A stretch of 64,000 nt of DNA from an uncultured Lachnospiraceae bacterium (GCA_944381575.1 CALWLS010000007.1:48459-112458); one strand, 5' to 3'; positions 9,597 to 18,972 are shown, counted from the stretch's first letter. Numbers and translations: made by a program. The notes: generated by a model from the sequence alone, not told the origin.

Positions 9597-10772
9597 TCAA
9601 ATGCGTGCGACTCCGGATCTCTTTGCCGCCTCCATTACGGCCTTCGCCACCGCGTCCTTTACTCTCGGATCAAAGGCCTTTGGAAGTATATAGTCAGCGC
9701 TGAGCTCTCCGTCGGATATAAGTCCTGCAAGAGCCTCTGCCGCCGCGATCTTCATCTCGTCATTTATGTCGGAGGCCCTGCAGTCCAGCGCTCCCCTGAA
9801 TATTGCCGGGAAGGCAAGTACGTTGTTTACCTGGTTAGGATAATCGCTGCGTCCTGTTGCCACTACCTTTGCTCCGCCTTTTTTAGCCTCATCCGGGAAT
9901 ATTTCCGGTACAGGATTCGCGCAGGCAAATATTATGGCGTCCTCAGCCATGGTGCTCACCATTTCCGCATTCAGCACTCCTGCGGCGGATACTCCGATAA
10001 ATACGTCGGCGCCCTTTATGACTTCAGAAAGGCCGCCCTCCTCTCCATGCTTATTGGTTATCTCAGCCATCTCCTCCTTAACAGGATTCATATGGTCGGT
10101 ACGCCCCTTATAGATAGCTCCCTTCCTGTCGCAGAGGATGATATTTCCGGCCCCGGCGGATACAAGGAGCTTTGATATAGCTATGGCTGCGGCGCCGGCG
10201 CCGTTTACCACGATCCTTATGTCCTCCATTTTCTTTCCAACGACCTTGAGGGCGTTCATAAGCCCCGCAAGGGTTATGACTGCGGTACCGTGCTGATCGT
10301 CATGGAATATCGGAATGTCGCATCTTTCCTTAAGCTTTTTTTCTATCTCAAAGCATCTTGGAGCCGCGATATCCTCAAGATTCACTCCGCCGAAGGAGCC
10401 GGCTAAAAGCGCCACGGTATTTACTATATCGTCCACTTCCTTTGAACGTATGCATAAAGGTATGGCGTCCACGCCTCCAAAGGCCTTGAACAGCACGCAT
10501 TTTCCTTCCATGACGGGCATTCCGGCCTCAGGTCCTATATCTCCAAGCCCGAGCACGGCCGTTCCGTCAGTTACTACGGCCACCGTATTCCATCTGCGGG
10601 TAAGCTCATAGCTCTTATCCACGTCCTTTTGTATCTCAAAGCATGGTTCCGCTACTCCAGGCGTATATGCAAGGGAAAGGGCTTCGCTGCTGTCTACGGC
10701 AGCTCTCGGAGTTATTTCGAGCTTTCCCCTCCACTCATAGTGCTTTTTTAATGATTCCTCAGCATAATTCAT
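9597..10772 (-). CDS. NAD(P)-dependent malic enzyme (short bacterial form)
   Basis: The enzyme oxidatively decarboxylates malate to pyruvate. The chosen start gives 391 residues. A longer frame begins 75 bases upstream, but GGAGGAG sits six bases before the ATG at 10772 and MNYAEESLKKHYEW matches the usual N-terminus of this family. Motifs include YTPGVAEPC, the catalytic Lys/metal region GLGDIGPEAG..VMEGK, the metal-binding HDDQHGTA, and the Rossmann VVNGAGAAAIA. It sits between the LrgB-like gene and fumC in the same operon, giving a fumarate-malate-pyruvate route. Cofactor choice cannot be read with certainty. Confidence 0.95.
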   Translation of the reverse strand: MNYAEESLKKHYEWRGKLEITPRAAVDSSEALSLAYTPGVAEPCFEIQKDVDKSYELTRRWNTVAVVTDGTAVLGLGDIGPEAGMPVMEGKCVLFKAFGGVDAIPLCIRSKEVDDIVNTVALLAGSFGGVNLEDIAAPRCFEIEKKLKERCDIPIFHDDQHGTAVITLAGLMNALKVVGKKMEDIRIVVNGAGAAAIAISKLLVSAGAGNIILCDRKGAIYKGRTDHMNPVKEEMAEITNKHGEEGGLSEVIKGADVFIGVSAAGVLNAEMVSTMAEDAIIFACANPVPEIFPDEAKKGGAKVVATGRSDYPNQVNNVLAFPAIFRGALDCRASDINDEMKIAAAEALAGLISDGELSADYILPKAFDPRVKDAVAKAVMEAAKRSGVARI

Positions 10773-10815
10773 GTAAAACTCCTCCTTCATCCTGACGGCC
10801 TGAAAAGGGCCTTGT

Positions 10816-11508
10816 TTAATATATCCCTGAAAAAACAGCCATCGCAATGACAGTTATCAGACCTGCCACCGCTATGGATAACCCCGACATGGCTCCCTCG
10901 ACCTCCCCTATCTCAAGGGCCTTGGCCGTACCCAGAGCATGGGATGAAGTCCCTATGGCTATGCCCTTTGCCACCGGATCAGTTATCCTGAAAAGCTTAA
11001 GGGCCGGGACCGCTATGACATTTCCAAGGATGCCGGTAATCACTATGCCTGCCACCGTAACGGATACATATCCTTCATATTCCTCGGAGAGGGCCATGCC
11101 CATGGCAGTCGTTATGGAATGGGGCAGCATGGTGACGAACTCCTGATGCGTAAATCCGAACATGATGGACAGCGCCAGCACTGATGCGACGGAGGCCAGC
11201 ACTCCTGAGGAAATGCCTATTATTATGGCAAGAAAATTTTTCTTAAGCACCGTAAGCTGTTCATACAGAAGTATGGCAAGGCTTATGGTGGCTATATTTA
11301 AGAAATATGAAACAAACTGAGCCCCGTGGTTATAGGCCTCATAGTCTATGTCGAATACTTTAAGCACAGCTATGCATATGGCGACTCCCACAAGTATGGG
11401 ATTAAACAGCACAAAGCCTGTTTTTTTCTGGAGCACCCGGCCTACCATAAATGCCCCTATGGTAAGGGCTGCCCCGAAATATTGAGATCCAAATAATATC
11501 CCGTTCAT
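10816..11508 (-). CDS. lrgB: LrgB/CidB-family membrane protein (PftB-like pyruvate facilitator subunit)
   Basis: A 230-residue very hydrophobic protein with the LrgB core: NPILVGVAI near residue 37, LPHSITTAMGMALSEE near 127, and SSHALGTAKALE near 185. LrgB works together with LrgA. In Bacillus subtilis the homologous pair PftAB (YsbAB) mediates facilitated pyruvate transport; in Staphylococcus the LrgAB pair was linked to autolysis control. Here the two genes sit between pyruvate kinase and malic enzyme, both of which make pyruvate, so the transport role is favoured. That assignment is inference from context. Confidence 0.88.
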   Translation of the reverse strand: MNGILFGSQYFGAALTIGAFMVGRVLQKKTGFVLFNPILVGVAICIAVLKVFDIDYEAYNHGAQFVSYFLNIATISLAILLYEQLTVLKKNFLAIIIGISSGVLASVASVLALSIMFGFTHQEFVTMLPHSITTAMGMALSEEYEGYVSVTVAGIVITGILGNVIAVPALKLFRITDPVAKGIAIGTSSHALGTAKALEIGEVEGAMSGLSIAVAGLITVIAMAVFSGIY

Positions 11509-11532
11509 TTATTCATTCCCCCTTGATCCTTA

Positions 11533-11886
11533 TCAGGACTTTTTCCTTCTTTTTATCACTATCTGCGTGACCCAGCCTGCCACCAGTATGGTGAAAACAG
11601 TGGAAACGACACAGACCGCAAGATAAAAAAGAACGGAATCTTTGACCTCGCTCCATATGACGATAAGCCCTACTCCGGCAGGTATGAACATGACCGGCTG
11701 CACGTCGATCAGAAACCTTGCGCTCTCCTTGATATGATCAAGCTTCAATATCCCGCTGCATAAAAGAATAAATAAAATAATTATTCCGTAAATACATGCC
11801 GGCACGGGAGCCGGTATCACGGCGTTCATGATCTCCGCCGCGAACCCTATGGTAAGTATTATGAGATATTGTGGAATGTATTTCAT
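11533..11886 (-). CDS. lrgA: LrgA/CidA-family holin-like membrane protein (PftA-like)
   Basis: A 117-residue protein with four hydrophobic segments and a short basic C-terminus (VIKRRKKS). The family pattern is visible in IPAPVPACIYGIIILF and in VGLIVIWSEVKD. It lies 18 bases after the pyruvate kinase stop and 24 bases before lrgB, the usual lrgA-lrgB order. It probably forms a membrane complex with the LrgB protein. Known roles in the family are pyruvate uptake or efflux and modulation of cell lysis; the surrounding pyruvate-metabolism genes favour the first. Confidence 0.85.
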   Translation of the reverse strand: MKYIPQYLIILTIGFAAEIMNAVIPAPVPACIYGIIILFILLCSGILKLDHIKESARFLIDVQPVMFIPAGVGLIVIWSEVKDSVLFYLAVCVVSTVFTILVAGWVTQIVIKRRKKS

Positions 11887-11904
11887 TATTTTGTACCCTT
11901 AAAT

Positions 11905-13326
11905 TTACGCCTTATCGGCGGTCATCACCCTTATCATATTTGTATGCGTGCCAATGCCGAGAGGAAGTCCCGCCGTAAGCACCGCCGTCTTTCCGACCCT
12001 TACATAGCCTGAAGCAATGGCTGAATTAAATGCCTTCCCAAGCAGCAGCTCGGAATCATTGATCTCCTCAAGCACCATCGGAATAACGCCCCAGACAAGG
12101 CTCAGCTTATAATACGTCCTTATTTCCGGCGTACACCCGACTATAAGGCTCGCCGGCTTGTACCTTGATATCATCCTTGCCGTATATCCGGACTGCGTTA
12201 CCGTTATTATGGCGTCAGCGCTGACGTCTATGGCTATCAGCCCGCTTGCATGGGATATGGCGTCCGTTACTTTTCCGCTGGTCACCTCCAGCTCACGGAA
12301 GCGTTTTTCATAATCTATATCGCTCTCCGTATACTCAGCTATCTCGGCCATGGTGCTGACAGCCTCCACAGGATACTTTCCCGCCGCAGTTTCTCCGGAA
12401 AGCATTATGGCTCCGGTGCCGTCATATATGGCGTTTGCCACATCAGTGACCTCAGCCCTTGTAGGACGCGGGTTATGGATCATGGAGTCAAGCATCTGAG
12501 TAGCCGTTATGACTATCTTTCCGGCAGCAGTCACCTTTTTGATAATGCGTTTCTGTACCGCAGGTATCTCTCTTATCGGTATCTCCACTCCGAGGTCTCC
12601 TCTTGCCACCATTATCCCGTCGGCCGCAGCAATGATCTCATCTATGTTCTTGATGCCCTCGCGGTTTTCTATCTTGGCTATGATAGCGATATCCTCTCCA
12701 TGATGCTCCTTTAAGAAAAACCTCATCTCCTTGACATCGTCCGCGCATCTCACGAAGGATGCGGCAATGAAGTCTACCTCATTTTCTATGCCGAAAATGA
12801 GATCTGACCTGTCTTTTTCACTTAAAAACGGCAGTCCGAGACTCACATCAGGGACATTTACTCCCTTGTGATTTGAAATAACGCCCCCGTTCATTACAGT
12901 GCATATTATGTCATGCCCCACAACTGACCTGACCTTAAGCTCTACCTGTCCGTCGTCTATCAGTATGGTGCTTCCTGGCCTCACATCCCTGTAAAGCGAT
13001 CCGTAGGTGATGGCCACCCTGGTCTCATCTCCCATTACATCATCCGTGGTGAGTGTGAATTCCTGTCCGTATTTAAGCTCTATGCTGTTATCCTTAAAAT
13101 CCTTAAGCCTGATCTCCGGTCCGCTGGTATCAAGCATTATTGCCACCGGAAGATCCAGTTCCATGCGCATCTTTTTAATACGCTCTATCGTCTCCAAGTG
13201 CGATTCATGGGTACCGTGGGAAAAATTCAGCCTTGCAACATTCATGCCCTTAAGCATAAGCTGCTTTAAAATATCGTCGGACGCCGTGGCAGGTCCCATG
13301 GTACATACGATCTTTGTTTTTCTCAT
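11905..13326 (-). CDS. pyk: Pyruvate kinase
   Basis: The enzyme converts PEP and ADP to pyruvate and ATP. The 473-residue length fits the form without the extra C-terminal PEP-utilizer-like domain found in bacilli. The active-site signature IAKIENREGIKN..EII is near residue 215, MVARGDLGVEIP near 245, and ITATQMLDSM near 275. One change stands out: the usual LDTKGPEIR loop reads LDTSGPEIR, with Ser for Lys. The neighbouring Glu and Arg are kept, so the enzyme is probably active. It is the first gene of the operon with lrgA, lrgB, malic enzyme and fumC, and AAGGAG precedes the ATG. Confidence 0.96.
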   Translation of the reverse strand: MRKTKIVCTMGPATASDDILKQLMLKGMNVARLNFSHGTHESHLETIERIKKMRMELDLPVAIMLDTSGPEIRLKDFKDNSIELKYGQEFTLTTDDVMGDETRVAITYGSLYRDVRPGSTILIDDGQVELKVRSVVGHDIICTVMNGGVISNHKGVNVPDVSLGLPFLSEKDRSDLIFGIENEVDFIAASFVRCADDVKEMRFFLKEHHGEDIAIIAKIENREGIKNIDEIIAAADGIMVARGDLGVEIPIREIPAVQKRIIKKVTAAGKIVITATQMLDSMIHNPRPTRAEVTDVANAIYDGTGAIMLSGETAAGKYPVEAVSTMAEIAEYTESDIDYEKRFRELEVTSGKVTDAISHASGLIAIDVSADAIITVTQSGYTARMISRYKPASLIVGCTPEIRTYYKLSLVWGVIPMVLEEINDSELLLGKAFNSAIASGYVRVGKTAVLTAGLPLGIGTHTNMIRVMTADKA

Positions 13327-13430
13327 TTACTGATCTTCTCCTTTCAGTAATGTCTTACAGCATTACAACTAAAAACTAACTCCCTTTTATCACGCGTTTA
13401 TTTTATCATCACACAAACCTATATAAAACA

Positions 13431-13457
13431 GAAAAATTCATCCGAAGCCGTGAATTT
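13431..13457 (-). terminator. Intrinsic terminator after cobA/hemD
   Basis: On the minus strand AAATTCA (13451-13457) pairs with TGAATTT (13434-13440) around a CGGCTTCGGA loop, followed by TTTTC. The stem starts inside the stop codon of the cobA/hemD gene and separates it from the pyk operon promoter region. Confidence 0.6.
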
Positions 13458-15102
13458 ATTTTGAACAGGACGTTTGTCTATCTCTGATCATAGCGTTTAT
13501 TATGCCCTCCGCGGAAAATGTCTCAGCCGTTAGCGAAACTTCAGGAAAATATTCCTTTATGCCGTCATTTTCCGGCTCATCCATAAGCTTTCTTAATGCG
13601 TAAGCAGTGTATTCTCCTATGCATACGGCTTTTTTTGCCGGGAGCGGGGACGTCCCCTTTCCTTTCATGAATACGGCCTGCTCCTTCCACGCCCTTACCC
13701 CTCCGGCGCTTCCGAATACTATGTAATCAGACTGTTTCGCATGATTATTATCACAGCCATGGCCGAAACACTCCTGCATCAGATCATACTCTGATCCCAT
13801 GCATGCATCAGGTGATAAAGCAGCTCCTTTTGCAGATCCTGTTTCCGCCCTGTATATATGTGCGTCTTTATAAGGTATGCCCTGGCTCTCAAGCTCCTTA
13901 AGCAGCTCCGCTGAGCCTCCCTCTGCCCGGAGTATCAGCACTGCTTTATCCGTCACGGCAGCGTTTTCTTTATCCGCTTTTCCCTTCTTTAGCCTTGCGG
14001 CAAGCTCCCTTCCAAGGTCTCCGGCAGTGTAGCGCTCAGGCATCAGGTCTGCATATATTCCGTGCTTTAAAAGCTCCTCTGCAGTAGCTTTTCCTATGCA
14101 GGCGAACTTAAGGCCTGCTATTGCCCTTATATCCGTCCTGTTTTTCCTTAAGCCCTCAAAAAACACCCTGACGCCGTTTGCGCTGGTAAAGACTGCCCAG
14201 CCGTAAAGCTCAAAGCTTTCCGGCATATTTTCAAACATGGGCCTTATCCTCATGGAAACGCTGCGTATGCACTCTGCCCCATACTCAGCGAGACCTTCCG
14301 AAAGCCTTTCCACAAAGCTCTCCGTCCCCGTTATCACTGCTCTTATACCGGAAAGAGGAAGCCTGAGCTCATCCTTTAAATTTAATCCTGCGGTCTCCCC
14401 CACTACGAATACTCCCGGAGTGGCGGCATTTTCCGAAAGAGCTGCTATCTCCGAAAGCTTTCCGTCTATCCGTTTTTCGTATGGCGTAAATCCCCTTGAG
14501 ATCACCGCCGACGGCGTATCCGGAGACTTTCCTGCCTTTATCAGTTCTTCGGTTATCTTTCTGATATTCTTTATACCCATCAGAAAAACTATCGTCCCCT
14601 CAAAACCCGCAAGATATTTAAGATCCGGGCCCTTGCCGTCTGCCGTGTTTCCCGTGACCACCGTAAAAGCCCCTGCCATCCCCCTGTGGGTAACTGGTAT
14701 TCCTGCATTTTCAGGAACGGCTATGGCTGAGCTTATGCCCGGTATCACCGAAAAGGGTATACCGCAAGCTTTAAGAGCTTCGATCTCCTCTCCGCCACGA
14801 CCGAAAACAAAGCTGTCTCCGCCCTTAAGCCTGACGACATTCCTTCCTTCCATGGCTTCCCGGATCAGTATCTCATTTATTTCATTCTGGGACATGCTGT
14901 GCTTTCCGGATCTTTTGCCCGCATATATTTTCCTGCAGCCTTCCCCCGGGATATTTAAAAGCTCCTTATCTATAAGGTCATCAAAAACAAGCGTCCCGGC
15001 ATTTTCAAGTGCCCTGACGCCTGCTATAGTAATAAGCCCGTGTCCGCAGCCCGCGCCCACAAGCGTTACCCTTCCGTATCGTATTATCATATCCTTATCC
15101 AT
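13456..15102 (-). CDS. cobA-hemD: Fused uroporphyrinogen-III C-methyltransferase / uroporphyrinogen-III synthase
   Basis: The 548-residue protein joins two consecutive tetrapyrrole enzymes. Residues about 8-250 are a SAM-dependent methyltransferase of the CobA type: RLKGGDSFVFGRGGEE, IPGISSAIAVPENAGIPVTHR-like signature and VFLMGIKNI. The first loop is diverged (VGAGCGHG instead of VGAGPGDP). Residues about 260-540 are the HemD synthase domain, with WAVFTSANGVRVFF and IGKATAEEL. Together they convert hydroxymethylbilane to uroporphyrinogen III and then to precorrin-2 for siroheme or cobalamin. The gene starts seven bases after the hemC stop. The fused arrangement is common in Clostridia. Confidence 0.92.
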   Translation of the reverse strand: MDKDMIIRYGRVTLVGAGCGHGLITIAGVRALENAGTLVFDDLIDKELLNIPGEGCRKIYAGKRSGKHSMSQNEINEILIREAMEGRNVVRLKGGDSFVFGRGGEEIEALKACGIPFSVIPGISSAIAVPENAGIPVTHRGMAGAFTVVTGNTADGKGPDLKYLAGFEGTIVFLMGIKNIRKITEELIKAGKSPDTPSAVISRGFTPYEKRIDGKLSEIAALSENAATPGVFVVGETAGLNLKDELRLPLSGIRAVITGTESFVERLSEGLAEYGAECIRSVSMRIRPMFENMPESFELYGWAVFTSANGVRVFFEGLRKNRTDIRAIAGLKFACIGKATAEELLKHGIYADLMPERYTAGDLGRELAARLKKGKADKENAAVTDKAVLILRAEGGSAELLKELESQGIPYKDAHIYRAETGSAKGAALSPDACMGSEYDLMQECFGHGCDNNHAKQSDYIVFGSAGGVRAWKEQAVFMKGKGTSPLPAKKAVCIGEYTAYALRKLMDEPENDGIKEYFPEVSLTAETFSAEGIINAMIRDRQTSCSK

Positions 15103-15108
15103 GCCGGA

Positions 15109-16128
15109 TCACCTTAAGCCCGTTTCTCTGTAAATATCTCCAATGACTCCATCCATAAGGGCTTTTGCCTCCTGCAGGCCTCCGGTCCTTTCAGCCCTTC
15201 TGCCGTCAAGCATGGCCATAAGCCTCACACTCTCTGCCGTTCCTTCTCCTTCTTTGTCCTTCTTCGGAGCATGGATAACCGCACAGGCTCCAGCGGCCCT
15301 GCTGCAGTCTGATCCCATGCGCATAAACAGCTCCCTTTCTATATCAAATTTAAGCCGCGCCGGTCCATTGTCTATGCCCCTTAGTATATTTATTGTCTCC
15401 TCATCATCCGCTCTGCATTCCACTGCCAGTATCCCCTGACACGGCGCAGGTATCATCTCGTCTTCAGAAAACGTCCTTAAGATAAGATCAGAGGTATCTG
15501 CTCCAAGCCTTGAAAGCCCTGCCTTTGCCATAACTATCGCCTCATATTCCCCTGCCCTTAACTTTTTCAGTCTGGTGTCTATGTTTCCGCGAAGGTTCTT
15601 AAAAACGATCTCCGTATTTTCAGAAACACCGATGATCCTATGCAGCCTTCCGTCCCCAAGCAGCTTCTGAAGCTCTGAAACCCTCCTCATGCTGCCGGTC
15701 CCTATCACGTACCTGCCGTCATTTTCTTTAGATGTTTCCGAAAGTCTTTCTGCGCTGGCATCTCCCCCGGCGTGATCTCCGGCCTTATGTGCACATGACG
15801 CCCGCATAACCAGCACATCCCTGGGGTCAGCCGCTTCAGGTACCGAGGCTATAGTCATTTTCTCCATCAATTCATAAGGAAGATCCTTGGCACTGTGGAC
15901 CGCGGCGTCGGCCCTGCCCTCGTACACGGCTCTTTCAAGCTCTCTTACAAACAGGCCGTCTCCACCTATCTTTTTAAGCTCGCTTAAACGATCCCTGTCT
16001 CCTTTGGTTTCAACTATCAATATTTCCGAATCAAATCCCGCCGATCTCAGCCCGGCTGCCACTATCCTGGTCTGTATCAGGGCAAGCCTGCTGCCTCTTG
16101 TGGCAAGTATGATCTTATTTCCCCGCAT
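15109..16128 (-). CDS. hemC: Hydroxymethylbilane synthase (porphobilinogen deaminase)
   Basis: The enzyme joins four porphobilinogens into hydroxymethylbilane. ATRGSRLALIQ near the N-terminus and HSAKDLP (catalytic Asp) are intact. The cofactor Cys is seen in GSDCSRAAGA, where most enzymes have G-C-x-x-P-I-G-A. I chose the ATG at 16128, five bases after the bioY stop, because a longer frame (to 16197) lies inside bioY and GGAGAG is properly placed for this start. That gives 339 residues. A non-conserved insert lies before YVIGTGSMRR. The product feeds the adjacent CobA-HemD fusion; hemA, hemL and hemB are not in the window. Confidence 0.92.
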   Translation of the reverse strand: MRGNKIILATRGSRLALIQTRIVAAGLRSAGFDSEILIVETKGDRDRLSELKKIGGDGLFVRELERAVYEGRADAAVHSAKDLPYELMEKMTIASVPEAADPRDVLVMRASCAHKAGDHAGGDASAERLSETSKENDGRYVIGTGSMRRVSELQKLLGDGRLHRIIGVSENTEIVFKNLRGNIDTRLKKLRAGEYEAIVMAKAGLSRLGADTSDLILRTFSEDEMIPAPCQGILAVECRADDEETINILRGIDNGPARLKFDIERELFMRMGSDCSRAAGACAVIHAPKKDKEGEGTAESVRLMAMLDGRRAERTGGLQEAKALMDGVIGDIYRETGLR

Positions 16129-16133
16129 ATCCT

Positions 16134-16724
16134 CTAATCTCTCCGGCATGCCGCTGCCTGCCTTATCCTCGGCGCCAAAGCGGCCGCAAAAACACATATT
16201 ATGGTATCAGGCACAATGGTACTAAAGCACCACACCACCATAAGCTCCCTGATCCCGATATGCATCCCTCCGGTCAGCACGTAATTAAACATTATATAAA
16301 AATAAATAAGCCCGGCAGCGTAGTATATGAGCTCACCCGCGACTGCTGCCGCCGCATATGTCCTGAAATCATGCCTTCCTGTTTTATCGGATACATATCC
16401 GGCAATGAAGGCCGCTAAGGCAAATCCTGTTATAAATCCAAAGGTGGGCCGCATTATATAAGCCGGCCCGCCTCCATGAGCAAATACCGGGATCCCCGTA
16501 AGCCCTATGACTATATAGGCTAATACGCTCAGTGTTCCCATCCTTGGCCCAAGTATAAGCCCTGCCATGACTGCAAAAAATATCTGAAGGCTTATGGTCA
16601 CTTCAAAAACGCCGAGGGGCAGAACTATTTTTATGAAAGCCCCGGCGGCCATCAGCGCCGTAAACAGCCCGCAGTATACTATTTCAGCCGCATGTCCTGA
16701 TCTTGCTTTATTAAACGAGGCCAT
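16134..16724 (-). CDS. bioY: BioY-type biotin transporter (ECF S component)
   Basis: A 196-residue integral membrane protein with about six hydrophobic segments. The BioY hallmark region is present: GGGPAYIMRPTFGFITGF near residues 82-100, preceded by LGPRMGTLSVLAYIVIG. BioY captures biotin outside the cell and works with a shared ECF energizing module (EcfA/A'/T), which is not in this window. The gene is five bases upstream of hemC and may be co-transcribed; no functional link to tetrapyrroles is known. GGAG precedes the start. A specificity other than biotin cannot be excluded. Confidence 0.9.
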   Translation of the reverse strand: MASFNKARSGHAAEIVYCGLFTALMAAGAFIKIVLPLGVFEVTISLQIFFAVMAGLILGPRMGTLSVLAYIVIGLTGIPVFAHGGGPAYIMRPTFGFITGFALAAFIAGYVSDKTGRHDFRTYAAAAVAGELIYYAAGLIYFYIMFNYVLTGGMHIGIRELMVVWCFSTIVPDTIICVFAAALAPRIRQAAACRRD

Positions 16725-16949
16725 TTAAGCCGCTCTCCTGTCTATCCTGTATCTCCATGTATCTTAGAGCCGCGTATCTTAAAAACTGCCCGGTTCCAAT
16801 GATTATCTTTCGCAGCAGGATTTAAATTATATCATACGGTCAATTATACGGCCATATCTAATAAACGCGTGCTTATTTTTCCTTTTTATTATATACTTTT
16901 AGTTTAGGGCATATTATTCCGCTTTAAAGCGTTACATACGAGGGCATAT

Positions 16950-18368
16950 ATGATACAGAATGTTATTGATCTTATTGAAACTGTTTATTTCTTTTTATGG
17001 GGAGACTGGATCCGCATTCCTGCGCCCTGGGGAGGCAATATAGAGCTGCCCCTCTTAGTGCTCCTCCTGGTTCCCACCGGCATTTATTTCACTATACGCA
17101 CGAGATTTCTGCAGATAAGACTCCTTCCGGACATGATCAGCATACTGCTTGGCCGCGATAAAGAGGGCCACGGTGCAAAGAACGGACTTTCCGTTGTCCA
17201 GACCCTTATCGTTTCCACTGCCACAAGAGTCGGCATGGGCAATCTTGCCGGAGTGGTAGCCGCCATTTCATTGGGCGGCGCTGGTTCCCTGTTCTGGATC
17301 TGGATAACGGCCATGATAGGCTCAGCTACCGCATTTATAGAGGCGACTCTCGCTCAGCTGCATAAGACCAAGGATCCTCTCTACGGCGGTTACCGCGGCG
17401 GACCGGCCTACTACATGCACGATCATTTTAACAAAAAACGCGCCTCCAGAGGCCTTAAGGAAATAAAGAGTCCTTTAGCCATACTCTTTGCCCTTTCCGG
17501 GCTTATATGCTGGTGCGGCGTCAGCCAGGTCGTAAGCAACTCCGTTACCTCATCCTTTTATAACGCATTCAATATCCCTCCGCTTTATTCAGTGATCGCC
17601 CTGGTCATTTTAGCGGCTGTCATTGTCCTGCGTAAAAACGCCACCGTACGAGTGCTTGACGTAATGGTTCCGGTAATGGCTGGCCTGTACATACTTATGA
17701 CCCTCTGGATCATAATAACGAATATCGGGCAGCTGCCGTCTGTCCTCTCACGCATATTTTCCGAAGCCTTCGGCTTGAGGCAGGCCGTTGCCGGAGGATT
17801 TGGCGCAGTAATGATGAACGGCGTCAAAAGAGGGCTTTTTTCCAATGAAGCCGGAAGCGGCTCGGCTCCCTGTGCCGCGGCTGCCGCTGAAAGCAGGGAT
17901 CCCGCAAGAGTCGGCCTTATGCAGGCCATGGGAGTCTTTATAGATACTGTCATATGCACCTGCACCGCAATGATCATGCTGCTTGCTCCGGCGGATAAGG
18001 TAGCGGGCCTCGTGGGCATGGATCTTCTGCAGACCGCCATGAGCTGCTATTTCGGAGAGATAGGCGTCGTATTCATCGCGGTCATATTGTGGCTCTTCAG
18101 CTTTTCGACATTTATAGGGATACTTTTCTACGCCCGTCCAAATATCGCCTATCTGTTTGGTGATAGCTGGATATCCCAGACCGCCTATAAGCTGCTTGCT
18201 CTTGTCATGCTTTTTATCGGCGGACTTGCGGCCTATACCTTTGTCTGGGATCTTGGAGACGTGGGCGTTGGACTCATGACTATTTTTAACCTGATAGCTC
18301 TTATCCCGCTTTCCGGTGAAGCCTTAAAATGCCTTAAGGAGTACGAAGCAGGATCAAGATCACATTGA
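16950..18368 (+). CDS. Sodium:alanine symporter family protein (AGCS)
   Basis: A 472-residue secondary transporter with about eleven hydrophobic segments, probably importing alanine, glycine or a related amino acid with Na+. Family signatures include the MGNLAGVVAAISLGG-type motif near residue 93, IEATLAQ near 131, YRGGPAYYM near 150 and SNEAGSGSAPCAAA near 298. It lies alone on the plus strand between the bioY operon and the small MGMT-like gene. GAGGG precedes the ATG. The Na+ use would combine well with a Na+-pumping HppA, but that is inference. Confidence 0.93.
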   Translation: MIQNVIDLIETVYFFLWGDWIRIPAPWGGNIELPLLVLLLVPTGIYFTIRTRFLQIRLLPDMISILLGRDKEGHGAKNGLSVVQTLIVSTATRVGMGNLAGVVAAISLGGAGSLFWIWITAMIGSATAFIEATLAQLHKTKDPLYGGYRGGPAYYMHDHFNKKRASRGLKEIKSPLAILFALSGLICWCGVSQVVSNSVTSSFYNAFNIPPLYSVIALVILAAVIVLRKNATVRVLDVMVPVMAGLYILMTLWIIITNIGQLPSVLSRIFSEAFGLRQAVAGGFGAVMMNGVKRGLFSNEAGSGSAPCAAAAAESRDPARVGLMQAMGVFIDTVICTCTAMIMLLAPADKVAGLVGMDLLQTAMSCYFGEIGVVFIAVILWLFSFSTFIGILFYARPNIAYLFGDSWISQTAYKLLALVMLFIGGLAAYTFVWDLGDVGVGLMTIFNLIALIPLSGEALKCLKEYEAGSRSH

Positions 18369-18440
18369 TGCCGCTGCACAATACTCATAAGTACATATTA
18401 TCGATCCGAGTGCTGCCGGACCATAACTGTTACAGTAAGT

Positions 18441-18746
18441 ATGACTAAATACAACGAAGACTTAATATATGAAATCCTGTCTGCCGTGGAAGAGATCCCT
18501 TATGGAAAGGTGGCCACCTACGGACAGATAGCGAAGCTTACAGGCCATGACAGAAACGCCAGGCTTGTGGGCAGGATACTGAGTAACGCTTCATATTACG
18601 GCGACTATCCCTGCCACAGGGTGGTGGATCATTCGGGACGCCTTGCACCGGGATGGCCTGAGCAGTACGACCTGCTTAAAGCAGAGGGCGTGTCCATGAA
18701 GGATGGAAATCATGTGGATATCAAAGAATGTCAGTGGGAGGCATAG
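18441..18746 (+). CDS. MGMT-like DNA alkyltransferase domain protein
   Basis: This 101-residue protein consists only of the C-terminal DNA-binding/active-site domain of O6-alkylguanine-DNA alkyltransferases. It has YGQIAKLTGH (the helix-turn-helix part) and PCHRVV with the acceptor Cys retained. Alkyltransferase-like proteins replace that Cys, often by Trp, so direct dealkylation is still possible here. The Arg that flips the nucleotide corresponds to the NARLVGRIL segment. It follows the symporter by 72 bases and may share its transcript; a strong terminator comes 85 bases later. Annotated relatives are often called MGMT family protein without proven activity. Confidence 0.85.
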   Translation: MTKYNEDLIYEILSAVEEIPYGKVATYGQIAKLTGHDRNARLVGRILSNASYYGDYPCHRVVDHSGRLAPGWPEQYDLLKAEGVSMKDGNHVDIKECQWEA

Positions 18747-18830
18747 ACAATGCCGCCTTGCAGCTGCGAAAATGAATTAGAATTTTCCAGAATGATAATG
18801 AGCGCCATATAATATAAAGCATAAAATATA

Positions 18831-18886
18831 AGGAGTGCTGCTATCATCATCAATTAACTGATGGCTGAAGCAGCACTCCTTTTTTA
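18831..18886 (+). terminator. Intrinsic terminator after the MGMT-like gene
   Basis: A 12-bp perfect stem AGGAGTGCTGCT (18831-18842) / AGCAGCACTCCT (18869-18880) with an inner CATCA/TGATG pairing is followed by TTTTTTA on the plus strand. The rest of the gap 18747-18972 shows no gene. Confidence 0.85.
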
Positions 18887-18972
18887 TCTCAGGTGTCCGA
18901 TGGATGGAGGACCTGCCTCTCCATGGGCGTAAATTTTATTATGTACCGTTTTACAGGCTGCTGTCCTGACGG

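Noticed and set aside
8787-10175. A 462-codon plus-strand open frame opposite fumC and malic enzyme, and a 302-codon one at 8491-9399
   Set aside because: They lie antisense to two strongly supported enzymes, have no family-like motifs and no ribosome site; long antisense frames are expected from the codon bias here.
18747-18972. A possible small RNA between the MGMT-like gene and sufB
   Set aside because: The only structure is a hairpin with a T-tract, which is explained as a terminator.
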